This document shows positions 10,611 through 22,252 of a stretch of DNA of 64,000 nucleotides, in pieces. The stretch covers positions 671,180,118 to 671,244,117 of the forward strand of contig CM060990.1 of assembly GCA_030765065.1 (NCBI GenBank), read 5' to 3'. The stretch's first letter is position 1; each line of letters starts with the position of its first letter. Source of the DNA: Deroplatys truncata. Its lineage: Eukaryota > Arthropoda > Insecta > Mantodea > Mantidae. The position numbers and the translations under genes are program-made. The notes beneath the pieces were generated by a model. The model had not been told where the DNA came from, searched no databases, and saw only the letters and a program-made list of their open reading frames with translations.

Positions 10611-12150
10611 ATCGACCGAAGTGGCGCCGCGGTAACGTGTGCGACTGCATTCGGGGGAGGTCCCGAGTCCATCCCGGCGACCACACACTCTGATCCAAGG
10701 GTTTTTCATGAGTTCCTTGGGTCGGCAGGCGAATCGGGGGTGGTACATCTTCTACCACGACTCTCCTGCCCCTCATTTCCTGTACCCATCTTCCTTCACA
10801 TCTGTTTCAGGGTTTAGGACCAGGCGACGGTGCTCGGCGCGTTGTGGCTGGACGCTGGCTATGTGCTCTGTAGAGGTTTCTTCTGGTGTCGTCTAGGGAC
10901 CACTGGTTGGATACCCGCCTCTGGGTACTTTCGGGCATGATCTCCTTCGGGAACTTCGGAGGCTCGGGGCCCAATGGTTGGACTCGGGCGGCTGGAAACG
11001 TTATGGACCCCGTCCATGGGTCCGTTATGGACCCATGCTTGCACCTGTCGTTATCCGAATCTAATCGCCCTTCGGGTCTCTCCCCTCATACCTCTCTCCC
11101 AGGTGTCGCGGTAGAAGTACAAGGGGCCCAATGGCCTGTGTGCGGTGCTCTGCCCCACTTTCAGGGGTCCCCCGTGAGGCAGTATTTTTAACACTTAAAT
11201 AATTTCAGTCTAATTATATAATATGTAAATTCAATAACGGCCCGCCTTGAAGCAATATGTGTATGTAATAATTTGTAAAATGTACGTAACAGACATTGCA
11301 TATGCTTATATTAGTGTATCCATGTGTAATAATGTTATGTGAATATATTACGTAATTTAATAATGTAGGAGCTGTGAGAATAATAAGTTAAAAGTTGCTA
11401 ACAATGAGGTAACCTTGAGTCATTAATGAGTAAGAAAGTTTAACAGTACTACTTGTGATTCTTGGAGTAACAATAATGTAATTTTATTGACAGTTTATAA
11501 AATAGCCAATCAACAACCAGATAAAGCTTTAGTTAAATGGAGGTATACTATTGGAGTAGGATTAGCCAATCAGAAACTGAAGAGGAGAACATTTTACAAA
11601 TTTAGAGTTCAGTTGCCTGCAGACAGCGTTACTATCCAGACGCAAAAAGTGTCCTGAAGAAATATAATATGTATTCGTGTGAGACGAAAAATAAGTTTAC
11701 TTGTTAAAAAGCGTAATTAATTAATAAAAAGAATCTCACAGCTCTCTATATCAGTGAAATGTTATTTAAATTGTGTCAAGGATTAATAAATGTAGTGATG
11801 TAAAATTATAATCTGTGTAAGCCTACATTCTTCAGTTGCACCACTACCCTGCTAAGAGAAACGTGTCTCTAACAAAAATACTGACGCAGCCGAGGCAAAC
11901 ATAAATATTTAATACTTAAAGAAACAATCAAATTACAAAGTTAATAATTTTAAAAATTGGGGCAAAGGCTATCGGGTACTATACGTGCGGTTGCAACTAC
12001 TACAAGTTCGACTCCCCAACAGTTGAAATATAATACAACTCCTTCAATACAAACTACTTAAAATTCGCCCAAAGCGTGGTGCAAACAACGTAAAGACAAT
12101 ATCTACTTCACCCGCTTATTAATACCTTTATCTTTATCGTTTTACCTTCC
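10611..12150 (+). mobile_element. SINE-C, copy 1, split by a nested solo LTR
   Basis: Direct repeats ACAAGATGG at 10602-10610 and 12151-12159 bound the unit. The head (about 10617-10680) is tRNA-like, with GGCGCCGCGGTAACG and a decayed B box (GAGTCCATCCC). It is followed by the CTCTGATCC / GGGTTTTTC / GGCGAATC core shared with SINE-D, E and F, then a long GC-rich body. LTR-1 copy 2 (11175-12110) sits near its 3' end. Without the LTR it is about 0.6 kb. Confidence 0.7.
11175..12110 (+). mobile_element. LTR-1 solo LTR, copy 2
   Basis: Begins TGAGGCAG and ends CTACTTCA, with an exact 4-bp duplication CCCG (11171-11174 and 12111-12114). CCAAT boxes lie near 11507 and 11563, and an AATAAA-like signal near 11786. 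The 3' end contains one PBS-like unit, AAATTCGCCCAAAGCGTGGT at about 12061-12080, inside the duplication. No internal region. This copy gives the clearest definition of the LTR limits. Confidence 0.85.
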
Positions 12151-12342
12151 ACAAGATGGGGTTTTAATGGCTGACAAAGTCAAACAATCATAATGCTCGC
12201 TTTATATTGAGCTTTGCCAAGAGGTTACATACTAAAAGTTTGTTTCTGACAAGCTTCGTTATTTACAAAAATTCGATAGAATGGATATATGTGTAATTAA
12301 AGCATTTTTTTCACTATAGTTGTTCGTGTTAACACAATTACA

Positions 12343-13612
12343 GAGCAGTCGTTTTAGGCCCTGCCTGGATCGCGTGTATGCGTGCCCCGCGCGCTGTCCA
12401 TTATAAAACTCCCGCGTTACATACTCTTGAGTAGGCAGGACGAAAGGAAATTAGGTTGAACTGTTGCCGGACTTTACGCTGTGGCGTCCTAGGTAACAAA
12501 CCGCCACCATCCCTCGTCTCTTGGCGTGTGCAGATCAATCATGAGCGCGTTTTACCTGCCATCAGTGATTCTAAAGTCGCTGTTGTGTACGTACTATGTA
12601 TTGATGATGGTTTAAGTATAGCTAACTTGAAGCCAACAGCTTCAGAATTCCTATGCCTGCTCATGAGTAACAGTAACATGCACTATAATGAGTACTAACC
12701 TTGTTATAAGTGGTGTTGAAAGTAGTGTCCATCTACATCAAGAAATTGCTCGTCATCACGAGGTTGTAATTCATGAACAAGTCACTTTTTAGGGTTTCAA
12801 TTTTTAAAGTTTAGCAGTTGTACGAACAGAGGATTTTGAAACACCCATTTGCGATGCAACACGTCATAGAGACTTATTTGGAGAGCGTAAGCATGATGCA
12901 TAAATTTCCTGTGTTAGAACATGTGTTTTTGCTTCTTTGGTTTAGCGTTTAGCGATAAATTAAGTTAAATAAAATTGAGTTTTATTTACGGACGCTCTTT
13001 AACTGCAGTGTTCCTTAGCGCTCCATTCTATGGGCGTGAAAGACCGGTAATTTTGCTCAGAGGCCTCTGTATCAAGCTTGAGGTTTTTTTACGTGCCATA
13101 ATCTACGAAATGGGACACCGGCTTTACTTCCCTTCATAGGAAGCTATGCTAAGAATGTTTACGCCCGAAAAAACCATCACCCTCGCTTTGAACCCGCGAC
13201 CTCGGGAACCACGGAGGACGACAGCGTTGGCGATCTCACTGTGCTAAACTTATTAACCGGATATTTGACAGTATCACTATTTAGAACTGGAATACCAGAA
13301 AATGTTTCCTGAAATATCTCAGCTTTCACGTATGTATCGTACATTATTTGTTCAATGGTGAATTTTTCGGCAGGTATTTCAGTTAACTAATAAAAAGACA
13401 AGAATAGCTATAATAAGAAAACTCTAAAGAAATTTACAGGCTACGCCGATCTTTGAATAAGCTTTCACTGACAGTTGACATTCATAGGCGATAAAGCGTA
13501 GCCTTGAGCGGGTCATTCACCGCTAGTGAGCTAGTGGAACATACCGAGGTAACTGCAGTGCAAGTGAATCACGCATACACGCAATTGCGGCCGGGCCACA
13601 AAACGACCGCTC
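12343..13612. mobile_element. TIR transposon family X, copy 1, degenerate, with a nested SINE-A
   Basis: Long imperfect TIRs: left CAGTCGTTTTAGGCCC...GCGTGTATGCGTG (12344-12385) and the complement CACGCATACACGC...GGGCCACAAAACGACCG (13570-13609). The interior matches the element at 38091-39258, including GGTTTAGCGTTTAGCGAT and AACTGGAATACCAG. Minus-strand translation near 12840-12900 gives a decayed HTH (VASQMGVSKSSVR). SINE-A interrupts it at about 12971-13222. Confidence 0.65.
12971..13222 (-). mobile_element. SINE-A, copy in family X transposon
   Basis: Minus-strand SINE: tail at left (AAATAAAACTCAATT in sense), the conserved GGGCGTGAAAGACC body, and the tRNA-like head at right with GGTCGCGGGTTCAAAG (B box). 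The A-box part is deleted between CGGGAACC and ACGGAGGACG. Confidence 0.75.
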
Positions 13613-14195
13613 GGTAGAAGCTGTATAATTTTAAATATTTCACAATGTTTTCTGATTAATACCGGAAAGTGTGTATTTCAATCGAATGGATAAATATAAG
13701 AAACAGGCACAGGCAGTGGCAGCCGAAGCAGAACGTACCGGAGTGCCAACAATTATTTATGTACTTCAAATTGTATTAAACAATATTATGAGAGGCTTCT
13801 TATTCGCTCTATTTCCATAATACGCTCTATTACATTCTAGATAAATGCATATAGTTAATTTATTGCCCACTTCCTCACTGTATATAAATAGAGGCTTGCA
13901 GGAATTTCTAAAATTGAGTATTTAAATCCTGTTTTTTATTGTGATTGTCACCTTAGAAAGCTCTGTAGGCAACATTATTGATAACGCCATTGCTGATTAA
14001 TTGTAAATACTATTAAAGAGACAGGAGCATGTTTGTTAAAATGTAAAATAAAAAACAAATTTTCTCTAACTTTTACAATACAAAATATCGATGAACGTCT
14101 TAATCCGCATTGCACCTACTCATTTACTGTAACATAATGCTGGCACCTGTACCTGTATAGACACTGCCACATTCAATCGTGCCAGGTACTGACTG
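13613..14195. other. Unassigned spacer
   Basis: No gene seen. A short frame from 13686 begins MDKYKKQAQAVAAEAERTG, but there is nothing to support it as coding. Confidence 0.4.
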
Positions 14196-16216
14196 GCATG
14201 AATATATGGTATCCTTTTACCACTCAACACTTTCACAACTCCAGAATTGAAAGCCCTGAATTATTCTGCGCATGATTGAGAGGTACCACTACTACTCACA
14301 CACGAATATCTGGTATACTCTTACTCCTTGATAGTCGCAAAACTCCAGAATTGCAAGCCCTGAATTCTTCTGCGCGTGTCTGAGAGGTACCACTACTACT
14401 CACACACGAACATCTGGTATACTCTTACTCCTTGACAGTCGCACAACTCCAGAATTGCAAGCTCTGAATTCTTCTGCGCGTGTCTGAGAGGTACCACTAC
14501 TACTCACACACGAACATCTGGTATACTCTTACTCCTTGGTAGTCGCACAACTCCAGAATTGCAAGCTCTGAATTCTTCTGCGCGTGTCTGAGAGGTACCA
14601 CTACTACTCACACACGAGCATCTGGTATACTCTTACTCCTTGATAGTCGCACAACTCCAGAATTGCAAGCTCTGAATTCTTCTGCGCGTGTCTGAGAGGT
14701 ACCACTACTACTCACACACGAACATCTGGTATACTCTTACTCCTTGACAGTCGCACAACTCCAGAATTGAAAGCCCTGGATTCTTCTGCGCGTGTCTGAG
14801 AGGTACCACTACTACTCACACACGAATATCTGGTATACTCTTATTGCTCGACACTCGCACAACTCAGAAGTGGAAGCCCTGAATCCTCCTGTGCATGCTG
14901 AGAGGTGCCAGTACTACTCGCGTACGAATAACTATGTGGTATCCTCTTATCCCTTGACATCCGCACAACTTCAGAAGTGGAAGCCCTGAATGTTTCTGCG
15001 TATGTCTGAGAGGTGTCTCTACTACTCACGCACGAATGTATGGTATCCTGTTATCCCTCGACAGTCGCACAACTCCAGAAGTGGAAGCCCTGAATCCTCC
15101 TGTGCATGCTGAGAGCTGCCACTACTACTCCCGCACGAATATGTGGTATCCTCTTACCCCTCAACATTTGCACAAGATGTGGCATATTAATTTTATTGTC
15201 ATTACCAGACGCATTGTTGTGTTGTATTGTTGCTACCAGACGTAGCATTATTGAGTCTCCTTAATTATATTTCGGTTTGACGGTATTTCCTTTTGATGCG
15301 GACCACGTCAAAGGAAAGGATCTATTTGAAATTGTCTGGTATGACGTCAGCCCTGTCTGGCTTTGGCTAGACATGGTTGGTGGGGGCAAGTTAGCGTTAC
15401 TTGAGTGAAAGTGATCGTTGGAACCAATCGTGTGTGGCTGATCTACTGTTTGTGGCATCTCCCTTCAGCCTGTTTCCCTTGTTAACTATGTAGAGAAGCC
15501 AAACGTTTTTGTGTATAAATCCCAAGTAATGTGTGTAATGTAATCTATCAATGTAATATAAAAACTCACGCCTTCCTCTTAATTCTACACACCAAGGTCC
15601 CGGACTTTTACTGCCAGCGAGTTGTGCCACCATGTGCGTTGAGGTGACCTGAATTAAACATTTTCTGGTAACCTTTTCGGTCTTCACCCCAACATGTAAC
15701 AATATGTGGTATCCTCTTACCCCTCAACATTAGCAGAACAGCAGAATTTGAAGCCCTGAATTCTTCTGCGCATGGCTGAGACGTGCCACTACTACTCACG
15801 CACGAATATATGGTATCCTCTTATCTCTCGACACTCGCACAACTCCAGAAGTGAAAGCCCTGAATTCTTCTGCGCATATCTGAGAGGTGCCACTACTACT
15901 CACGTGCTATATGGTATCCTCTTATCTCTCGACACTCGCACAACTCCAGAAGTGAAAGCCCTGAATTCTTCTGCTCATATCTGAGAGGTGCCACTACTAC
16001 TCACGTGCTATATGGTATCCTCTTATCTCTCGACACTCGCACAACTCCAGAAGTGAAAGCCCTGAATTCTTCTGCGCATATCTGAGAGGTGCCACTACTA
16101 CTCACGTACGAAGATGTGATATCCTCTTATCTGTCGACACTCGCACAACTCCAGAAGTGAAAGCCCTGAATTCTTCTGCGCATATCTGAGAGGTGCCACT
16201 ACTACTCACGTACGAA
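14196..16216. repeat. 104-bp tandem repeat array (satellite-like), about 14-15 units, interrupted
   Basis: The unit anchor GGTACCACTACTACTCAC recurs at 14282, 14386, 14490, 14594, 14698 and 14802, an exact 104-bp period. More diverged units (GGTGCCA...) follow to about 15172. After an insertion (about 15172-15704) the array resumes with anchors near 15784, 15884, 15984, 16085 and 16190. The 14.3-14.9 kb units are almost identical, implying recent amplification; the flanking ones are older. Unit size and lack of unique spacers exclude CRISPR. Confidence 0.92.
15172..15704 (+). mobile_element. 0.53-kb insertion inside the tandem array, LTR-like
   Basis: The sequence is unrelated to the 104-bp unit. 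It could be read as TGTGGCATAT...CATGTAACA, with TG...CA termini and a TATA-box-like TGTATAAATCCC at about 15511. I find no matching 4-6 bp duplication; the flanks share a longer stretch of repeat unit that hides the junction. A solo LTR is plausible, not shown. Confidence 0.4.
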
Positions 16217-16420
16217 GCCAAAGAAGAGTAACGTTGAATTGGAACTTCATTAGCTTTTCGTTGCATTCTTCAATGGGGACTAGTGTTAAATGCTTGTTTT
16301 ACATGACGTATATACTATGATAAATAGTTTTTTTTAAAGTATGCATTTATATGTTTTTTATTTAAGGATAGGTTAAATAGAGCAAGTTGCCAAAAATTGC
16401 TTTTGAGAAAGGCGTGTTTT

Positions 16421-17163
16421 GTTAGAGACATGGATGTCTTAGCAGGGCGTAATGCGGCTGAAGAATATAGGCTTACACAGATTATGATTTTTAATTCACT
16501 CCTTTTTATTAATTCTTGACACAATTTAAATAACACTTCACTGATATAGAGAGCTATGAGATTCTTTTATTAATTACTTGCACTTTTTGACACGTAAAAC
16601 TATTTTCGTCTCTCACGAATACATATTAAATTTCTCGAGGACGTGTCTCGCGTCCGATTAGGAACACTGTCAACAACCAACGCTCCAGTTATGAGCGCTG
16701 TCTACAAGCAGCTGACTTGATTTTAACTGCATAAATTTGTAAATTTCTGTATTTCAAGTCTCTGATTGGTTATTCCTATTCCAATAGAATACTTTTATTT
16801 AACTTAAGCTTTTTTCTGGTTGTTGATTGGCTATTTTGTAAACTGTCACAAAAATTACATTATTGTTGATCCAAGAATGACTAGTAGCATTATTACACTT
16901 TCTTACTCATTATTGCCTCAAGGTTACCTCATTGTTAGCAACTTTTAACCTATTATTCTCACAGCTCCTACATTATTAAATTACGTAATACATTCACACA
17001 ACATTATTGAACATGTATACAATAATATAAACATCTACAATGACTGTAATATACACTTTTTATATATTGTTACATACGCATATTGCTTTAAGGCGGGCTG
17101 TTATTGAGTTTATATATTATACAATTAGACTGGAATCTTTTAAGCGTTAAAAATACTGCCTCA
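16421..17163 (-). mobile_element. LTR-1 solo LTR, copy 3, 3'-truncated
   Basis: In sense orientation it starts TGAGGCAG at 17163 and follows the family to CATGTCTCTAAC at 16421, where copies 1, 2, 4 and 5 continue for another 200-300 bp. The PBS-like tail is therefore missing. No exact flanking duplication, as expected for a truncated copy. Confidence 0.75.
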
Positions 17164-18590
17164 CTTTTTAGTTTTTTTGTGCAGTCTTATTAATTGGAAT
17201 TTCCTCTTTAATTTGATACATAGTTTACCACTTTCTACATAATACTTACTCTATAAATATATTTTTAAAAGTGCTATTCACTTACCATTTTGTACTATGG
17301 ATGCTGCACAATTCACAGAAGAAAATCACAACTCCCATACACATCGAAGTAGAGTGCTAAACTTTAGCCCATTCTTTGGGGAAACTTTGCTCTACAAATT
17401 GGTTCTACTATTAAGGATAGTAGCTTTTGTTTTCTTCAGTTTTTCTTTGAGGACCTATTTCTGTGAATGGAATTTTGTGGTATAAATGCCCCGTTTTCTC
17501 AAAGTCTTGAAGATACCTATATTAAATATTAAGGTAATAAACCTCTTAAGTGTTGTTGCGAATTTACTTTGGTGCTAAAACACTTTTTAAAAGACGTATC
17601 TAGAACCCGGTAGTTATTAAACATTGTTGTGTTCAAAGACCTTTGCCATTTGCTTCTTCTTTTCCATTTGCTGTAGTTACACTTTCGATGGCTGCATCAG
17701 GCACCTTCAAACTCTCTGTCTCCATTCTGGTAGGCCCTCCTTTTGTCATTCTAAATATCTGCTTGCGCTAACCTTAACATTAGCACGGTTTTTAATTTTA
17801 TTTCGAGTTTAGAAAACTTGAAACAGTATTATGACCAGGCAAAGGGGTTTTAGTAAGTAAATAGGACAGTCCTGTTACCACACGGAGTATGTGACGGCAG
17901 GTACTGTGACAGATACACACCTCCCCTCCCCAACAGCCGTTTTCCTTGCGACTGCTCCATTTATTCGCTGCATATACACCAGTAGAGAACTGTGTCAATA
18001 TGCCTAAAGCAAAGAAGAGTTTATACATCAGAATTGGCATCCTTTGTAGAGCGCAAAAGATGTTTAAAGTATTGTGTTAAACAACACAACGAGCGTCTGA
18101 CATTATTAGAAAGGAACAATGAGGAAAGTGAACCACTAACCTCAGCCCAAAACTACAGATCAGAATTTTTCGAGGATCCATGTCATACACTAATAAGAGC
18201 GGATATTGCTTTAAAAAATGTATAACCTTTGAAATACTTTCTTCGTTGATTTCATTAACTAATTTCAGTCTATCAGTAGCTAAACACACACTGCTTTCTG
18301 TCTTTTAATACTACTACTTAATCTTGATTTACCTACTTTCGAAGCAGGGTGTAGTACCTTCGACTGTTCATTTGTTTACAGAGAACACTGTAAGGTCGCA
18401 GTTGCTCGCACCCTACCTCCCCACAAACTCTGGGTGTGTTCTTTGATGGTTTACTTACTACAACCCCTCTCCGTGATTATGACAAATAAGGCTATAAATA
18501 TGCACTAACATGCTCTTATCGTTGAATATGCAAACAAACACGCTTCAGTCGTCTTACTTTAATATGAAACATATGATTACTAAGTTTTAT
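17164..18590. other. Unassigned spacer
   Basis: AT-rich, no recognisable coding exon, TIR or SINE head. The open frames of 60-80 codons here show no domain. Confidence 0.4.
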
Positions 18591-18600
18591 TAAGATATAC

Positions 18601-19225
18601 AGCTACCGAGTGAGATGGCTGTGCGGTAATGTGTGAGGCTCGCGTTCCGGACGTACCGGGTCCGATTCCCGGTTGCCGCCACTCTGACCAGGGGTTTTTC
18701 GTGGTTTTCCATGGTAAATATTGGCGAATGCCGGAGTGGTGTATCCTAACACGGAATTTCTCTCTCCCTAATTTCATCTCATTTCATTTCAGGTTGAATC
18801 CGGGGCTGGTTTGGTCGGTGTAAGGGCAGAAGGCGCAGAGGCTTGCATTTGGAACTTATTCTCAACCCTGCTAGAGGGAAGCCTGTCGAGCCTCCACGGC
18901 TGGGTCGTGTTTTCCCGGGCCCACCGGAGGGACGTCTCCGAGTGACCCTCCCGTTACCGAGTGGAACTGTTAGGGAACTCTGCGCGTCTCTGTAGACTTG
19001 ACCCGGCCTTGCTCTGCAACCCATATTTCTTCTGCGTTTCCTCACCTCATCCGTTCTTCCTGGGGGTGTAAGCACAAAAGATCCATTGAGTGTGGATGGA
19101 TGAGATGGGGTTTAAGGGCGTTAAACATCTAAGGTTGTCAGCGCCCTTACAAAGTATAAAATTTAAAATCCAATCCATTGGGTGTCGAGGTGCTAGGTGT
19201 CCCCTAATCGTATCGTATCCTATCC
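18601..19225 (+). mobile_element. SINE-D, full-length with target duplication
   Basis: TAAGATATAC at 18591-18600 and 19226-19235 is an exact duplication. The head has an A-box-like GAGATGGCTGTGCGG and a B box GGGTCCGATTCCC (about 18659), so it is tRNA-derived. The core CACTCTGACC / GGGTTTTTCGTGGTTTTCC / GGCGAATGCCGG is shared with SINE-C, E and F. The tail is a degenerate TCGTATCCTATCC repeat. At 625 bp it is long for a SINE. Confidence 0.8.
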
Positions 19226-19563
19226 TAAGATATACGGCTGGGCACTCTTGCTAACAGTTACGTTAAATATTTCTTACGAATGCATCAATGCATGAGTATG
19301 TAGGCCTTCTTTTATCTTAGGAATCACTCTACAGTTGGGATATTTTCTCTTAAACACTTTTGATATTGTTTCATTAACACTTTTTGGATGGTTCAGAGCA
19401 CAAAATTGGTCACTCTACTCGAGAATAACATTAAAGTTGTAAAAACACACAATACCATTATATGGTCAAAACCAAACATCAGCCTATACACTGGTTAATT
19501 TTGATAAGAAGTAGTCACTTGAAGTAGTCGCTTTGATAAAAGAAGTAGTCTATTTTCTTTACA

Positions 19564-20029
19564 TTAGGGTAAGGGTTATACAATGGAGGGAGACGACTCA
19601 CCACTTAGACCTACGTAGATTTATTGTAGCTACTACCCACAAGGAGGAAGGGATGAAGTAAGGTAGTCACAGGAGGCTACAGGCCATAGACATACAGGCC
19701 ACAGAGACGCGCGGAAGTCCCTAACAATTCCAGGCTCGAAGACCAATCCCATTTTTGGAGCTGCTTAGAGAGGGCGATCAAAGGCCCTTTGAAAAAGCAT
19801 CCCCACCATCTGTCCGGCACTGCATACGCCAAGAAATTTAGAAGTACACTTAACAGATGAGAAGGAAACGAAATGAAGGGGAAATGTTGGAAAGGAAATC
19901 GTGGAAGACAAGAAACCACACCCTATCGACAGTGGGTAAACATGAAAAACCCATGGTTAGAGCGGGCAGGGAATCGAACCCGAGTCCTCCAATGCGAGCC
20001 TCCCCACGTTACCGTGGAGGCATTACGGT
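19564..20029 (-). mobile_element. SINE-E, copy 1
   Basis: Minus-strand tRNA-like head at the right (B box GGGTTCGATTCCC in complement near 19972-19985). Flanked by TATTTTCTTTA-type repeats at about 19551 and 20030. The body (CACAGGAGGCTACAGG, ACGCGCGGAAGTCCCTAAC) is about 80 percent like SINE-E copy 2 by eye. Confidence 0.72.
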
Positions 20030-20220
20030 TATTTTCTTTAACTACATATTTGTGGTTTATCTGTAAGAAGCTCAGGGTCAGATTAAAATATATTTCATGC
20101 AACACTCTTAACACTTTCACTGGCGAGTGATCTTGGAGGTCAAATGGAGCTTTCCGTCAAATGGTGCATCGCTTTCAGTGTCTTTATCACATGGAATTAA
20201 TATGAATTTATACTATACTC

Positions 20221-20610
20221 ACAAGAGCACGTGAGGCTTGAATTCGTGAGGTTACGGTTTCGATTCCCGTTGGACCGGTCATTCTGACGGATTTTTTCGT
20301 AATTTTCCCTCGTTGACAAGCGAATGCTGAAGTGGAATTCTGCGAATTTTGCTCTCTAAGGATCAGGCGAATGGACAGAGGGCGAGGCGTATAGCGATGA
20401 AGTTTCCTTTGTGGAAATGTCTACCCTGACGTTTGTGTGTGACAGAACCGTAGAGACACTTCTCAGTGAGGATAGGTGGGCCTGTGGGTGGTCCCATCAG
20501 TGCCAGAATATATCTGGAGACGTTAGGGGCCCCGCCTGTGCCCCAGATCTGGGCGCCCTCAGTGTCCTTCACTTCATCCCTATCTCCTGGAAGTTTCTAT
20601 AAGCACAGTA
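20221..20610 (+). mobile_element. SINE remnant related to the C/D/E group
   Basis: B-box-like GGTTTCGATTCCC (about 20250) is followed by CATTCTGACGGATTTTTTCG and GCGAATGCTGAAGTGG, the shared core. The A box is lost. The GC-rich 3' body is not closely like the others. Confidence 0.5.
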
Positions 20611-20845
20611 GGTGATTGTAAACCTAAGTGCCGAAATTCTTCTCCGCTTCCTAATAACAATAACCTACAATACACAACCATTTATCGGTATTCACCCCTG
20701 CTTTCTTTCCAGCTGTCCATCTTTTCTTGTATGTGGCTGTTCGGTGCTTTTGTTACCAAAGAAGGGTTTACTTTCTATTTTTGTATGGGTCTCCATGGAG
20801 ATCCATCAGGTAAAAATAACGCGCAGTGCTATGTTTTAAAAATAT

Positions 20846-21035
20846 GTGTTACATTCACATGACATTCGCTAACAACTATCGTTTATTTTATAGCTTCTGC
20901 AAACTATTCCTACAAAAACTTATTTCGATAAGGCTTTTAAGGTTTACCAGCTGTACAAAATTATTCAAAACCCCTTTCGTATGAGGACGACTTCACCGGC
21001 TATTCCCAGAAGATTCAATGCATATGTTTTATATA
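20846..21035 (-). mobile_element. M1 fragment
   Basis: Starts GTGTTACATTCACATGACATT as the M1 right end does, then jumps to TTTACCAGCTGTACAAAATTATTC and GCTATTCCCAGAAGATTCA, so it is internally deleted. Confidence 0.6.
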
Positions 21036-21039
21036 TGGG

Positions 21040-21112
21040 CGCCGGGTTAGCGCAGTGGTTTGGTTTCCGGCCCCCGTACTGAGGGTCGGAGTTTGATTCC
21101 CGGCTCTGGGGT
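21040..21112 (+). mobile_element. tRNA-like sequence fused to half of a palindromic MITE
   Basis: GCCGGGTTAGCGCAGTGG is a good A-box region, and GGAGTTTGATTCCCGG a good B box, with roughly tRNA spacing. No acceptor-stem match is evident, so I read it as a SINE head and not a tRNA gene. It abuts the half MITE directly. Confidence 0.55.
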
Positions 21113-21308
21113 GGCGATCCTAATTATAGGTACCCATTAAAAAAATTAAATTGACCCAAAAATGGCTATCATAACGTCCTCCAAACAAAACAAGACTAAT
21201 GACATTTGCTTTCCCCCATAATATCAAGCAAATTTTATTCAAGACATTTCTTTCTACAAAGCTTAGTTTTGGAGATATTGTACAGTCTCAACTAAAATGG
21301 TCCACCTG
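21113..21308. mobile_element. Right half of the palindromic MITE
   Basis: Starts at the centre (CCTAATTATAGG) and runs to TCCACCTG followed by TA, matching 53068-53264. The left arm is absent; the tRNA-like segment stands in its place. Confidence 0.7.
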
Positions 21309-21397
21309 TACATATTCACGCGACTGGATATGAAACATGGGTTTTATTTTGTTTCTGATTTCCTTAACTTGCCACAGCAGAATTTCAAGTTCTGTAG

Positions 21398-21891
21398 GTA
21401 TAGGTGATTAAACGGAGAGGGACACCTCGCACGCTGCGACCTGCAGATATCTGTTGCGGTTATCACCCCCAGGAGGAAGGGGTGAGGTGAAGGAACCACA
21501 GGAGGCTACAGGACACAGAGACGCGCGGAAGTCCCTAACACTTCAAAGCTCGCAGATCTGTCCCTCTGCTGAAGCCGCCGACAGAGGGCGATGAACGACC
21601 CAACAATCAAGCTGTCCTCTGTTGTTCCATTGAGTATGTATTCGCGCCATCTGTCCGCCACCGCCATGTGCCACGAAACCTAGAAGCACAACTGAAAGAT
21701 GAGAAGGAATTGAAATGAAAGGAAAATGATGGAAAGGAAAATGTGTTATAGAAGAAACCACCCCAGCATTCGCCTGCCGACCACGGGGAAACTACAAAGA
21801 ACCCGTGGGTCAGAGTGGACGGTCGCTAGGGATCGATCCCGTGACCTCCCGAATGCGAATCGCACACTTAACCGCGATGCCACCTCACTCG
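21398..21891 (-). mobile_element. SINE-E, copy 2
   Basis: Flanked by AAGTTCTG-AG repeats at about 21387 and 21893. The minus-strand head has GAGGTGGCATCGCGGTTAAG (A box) and GGGATCGATCCC (B box), followed by CACTCTGACCCACGGGTTC, the C/D/E/F core. It shares the AGACGCGCGGAAGTCCC body with copy 1. Confidence 0.75.
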
Positions 21892-22002
21892 AAAGTTCTG
21901 CAGTTACTTGTAACAATATTCTAAATAGTTTAGATAACCTGAATAAGGACATTTTAAACCCTTATACCTTTCCTTTTGTCCTTTATTATTAACGTAAAGA
22001 CT

Positions 22003-22250
22003 TCACATAGCAGATACCACTACGAGTAGGACCAGGAGCGGGGAGTCCCCGGAAGGGAAGGGAGGGGTGAGTGAGAGGAAACAGGGCGGCCGGACCAGGA
22101 GGCACGACAGTGAAGAGGGCAGAGTCCCTACCTTTCTACAGATTGAAACACCCCGGATGGCAGCTGGTATAACCGGTTTGGCTTGCACATCCCACTAGGG
22201 GGCTCGGGACTCGGAGACAGCCCCCATTCCGGAGGACGGAGTGTTACATT
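22003..22250 (-). mobile_element. SINE-F-like 3' body, fragment
   Basis: TAGGACCAGGAG and AGGGCAGAGTCCCTACCTTTC resemble SINE-F at 24013-24055. The head is missing. It passes directly into Tc1-like sequence. Confidence 0.4.
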
Positions 22251-22252
22251 GA

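Noticed and set aside
14196..16216. Possible CRISPR array
   Set aside because: The 104-bp units are contiguous with no unique spacers, in a eukaryotic context.
16421..17163. LTR boundary at CTCTAACA as the true LTR end of the family
   Set aside because: Four other copies continue past this point to a CA end with matching 4-bp duplications, so copy 3 is better read as truncated.
17297..17485. Possible small exon beginning MDAAQFTEENHNSHTHRS
   Set aside because: No domain, no clear splice sites in register, AT-rich downstream.
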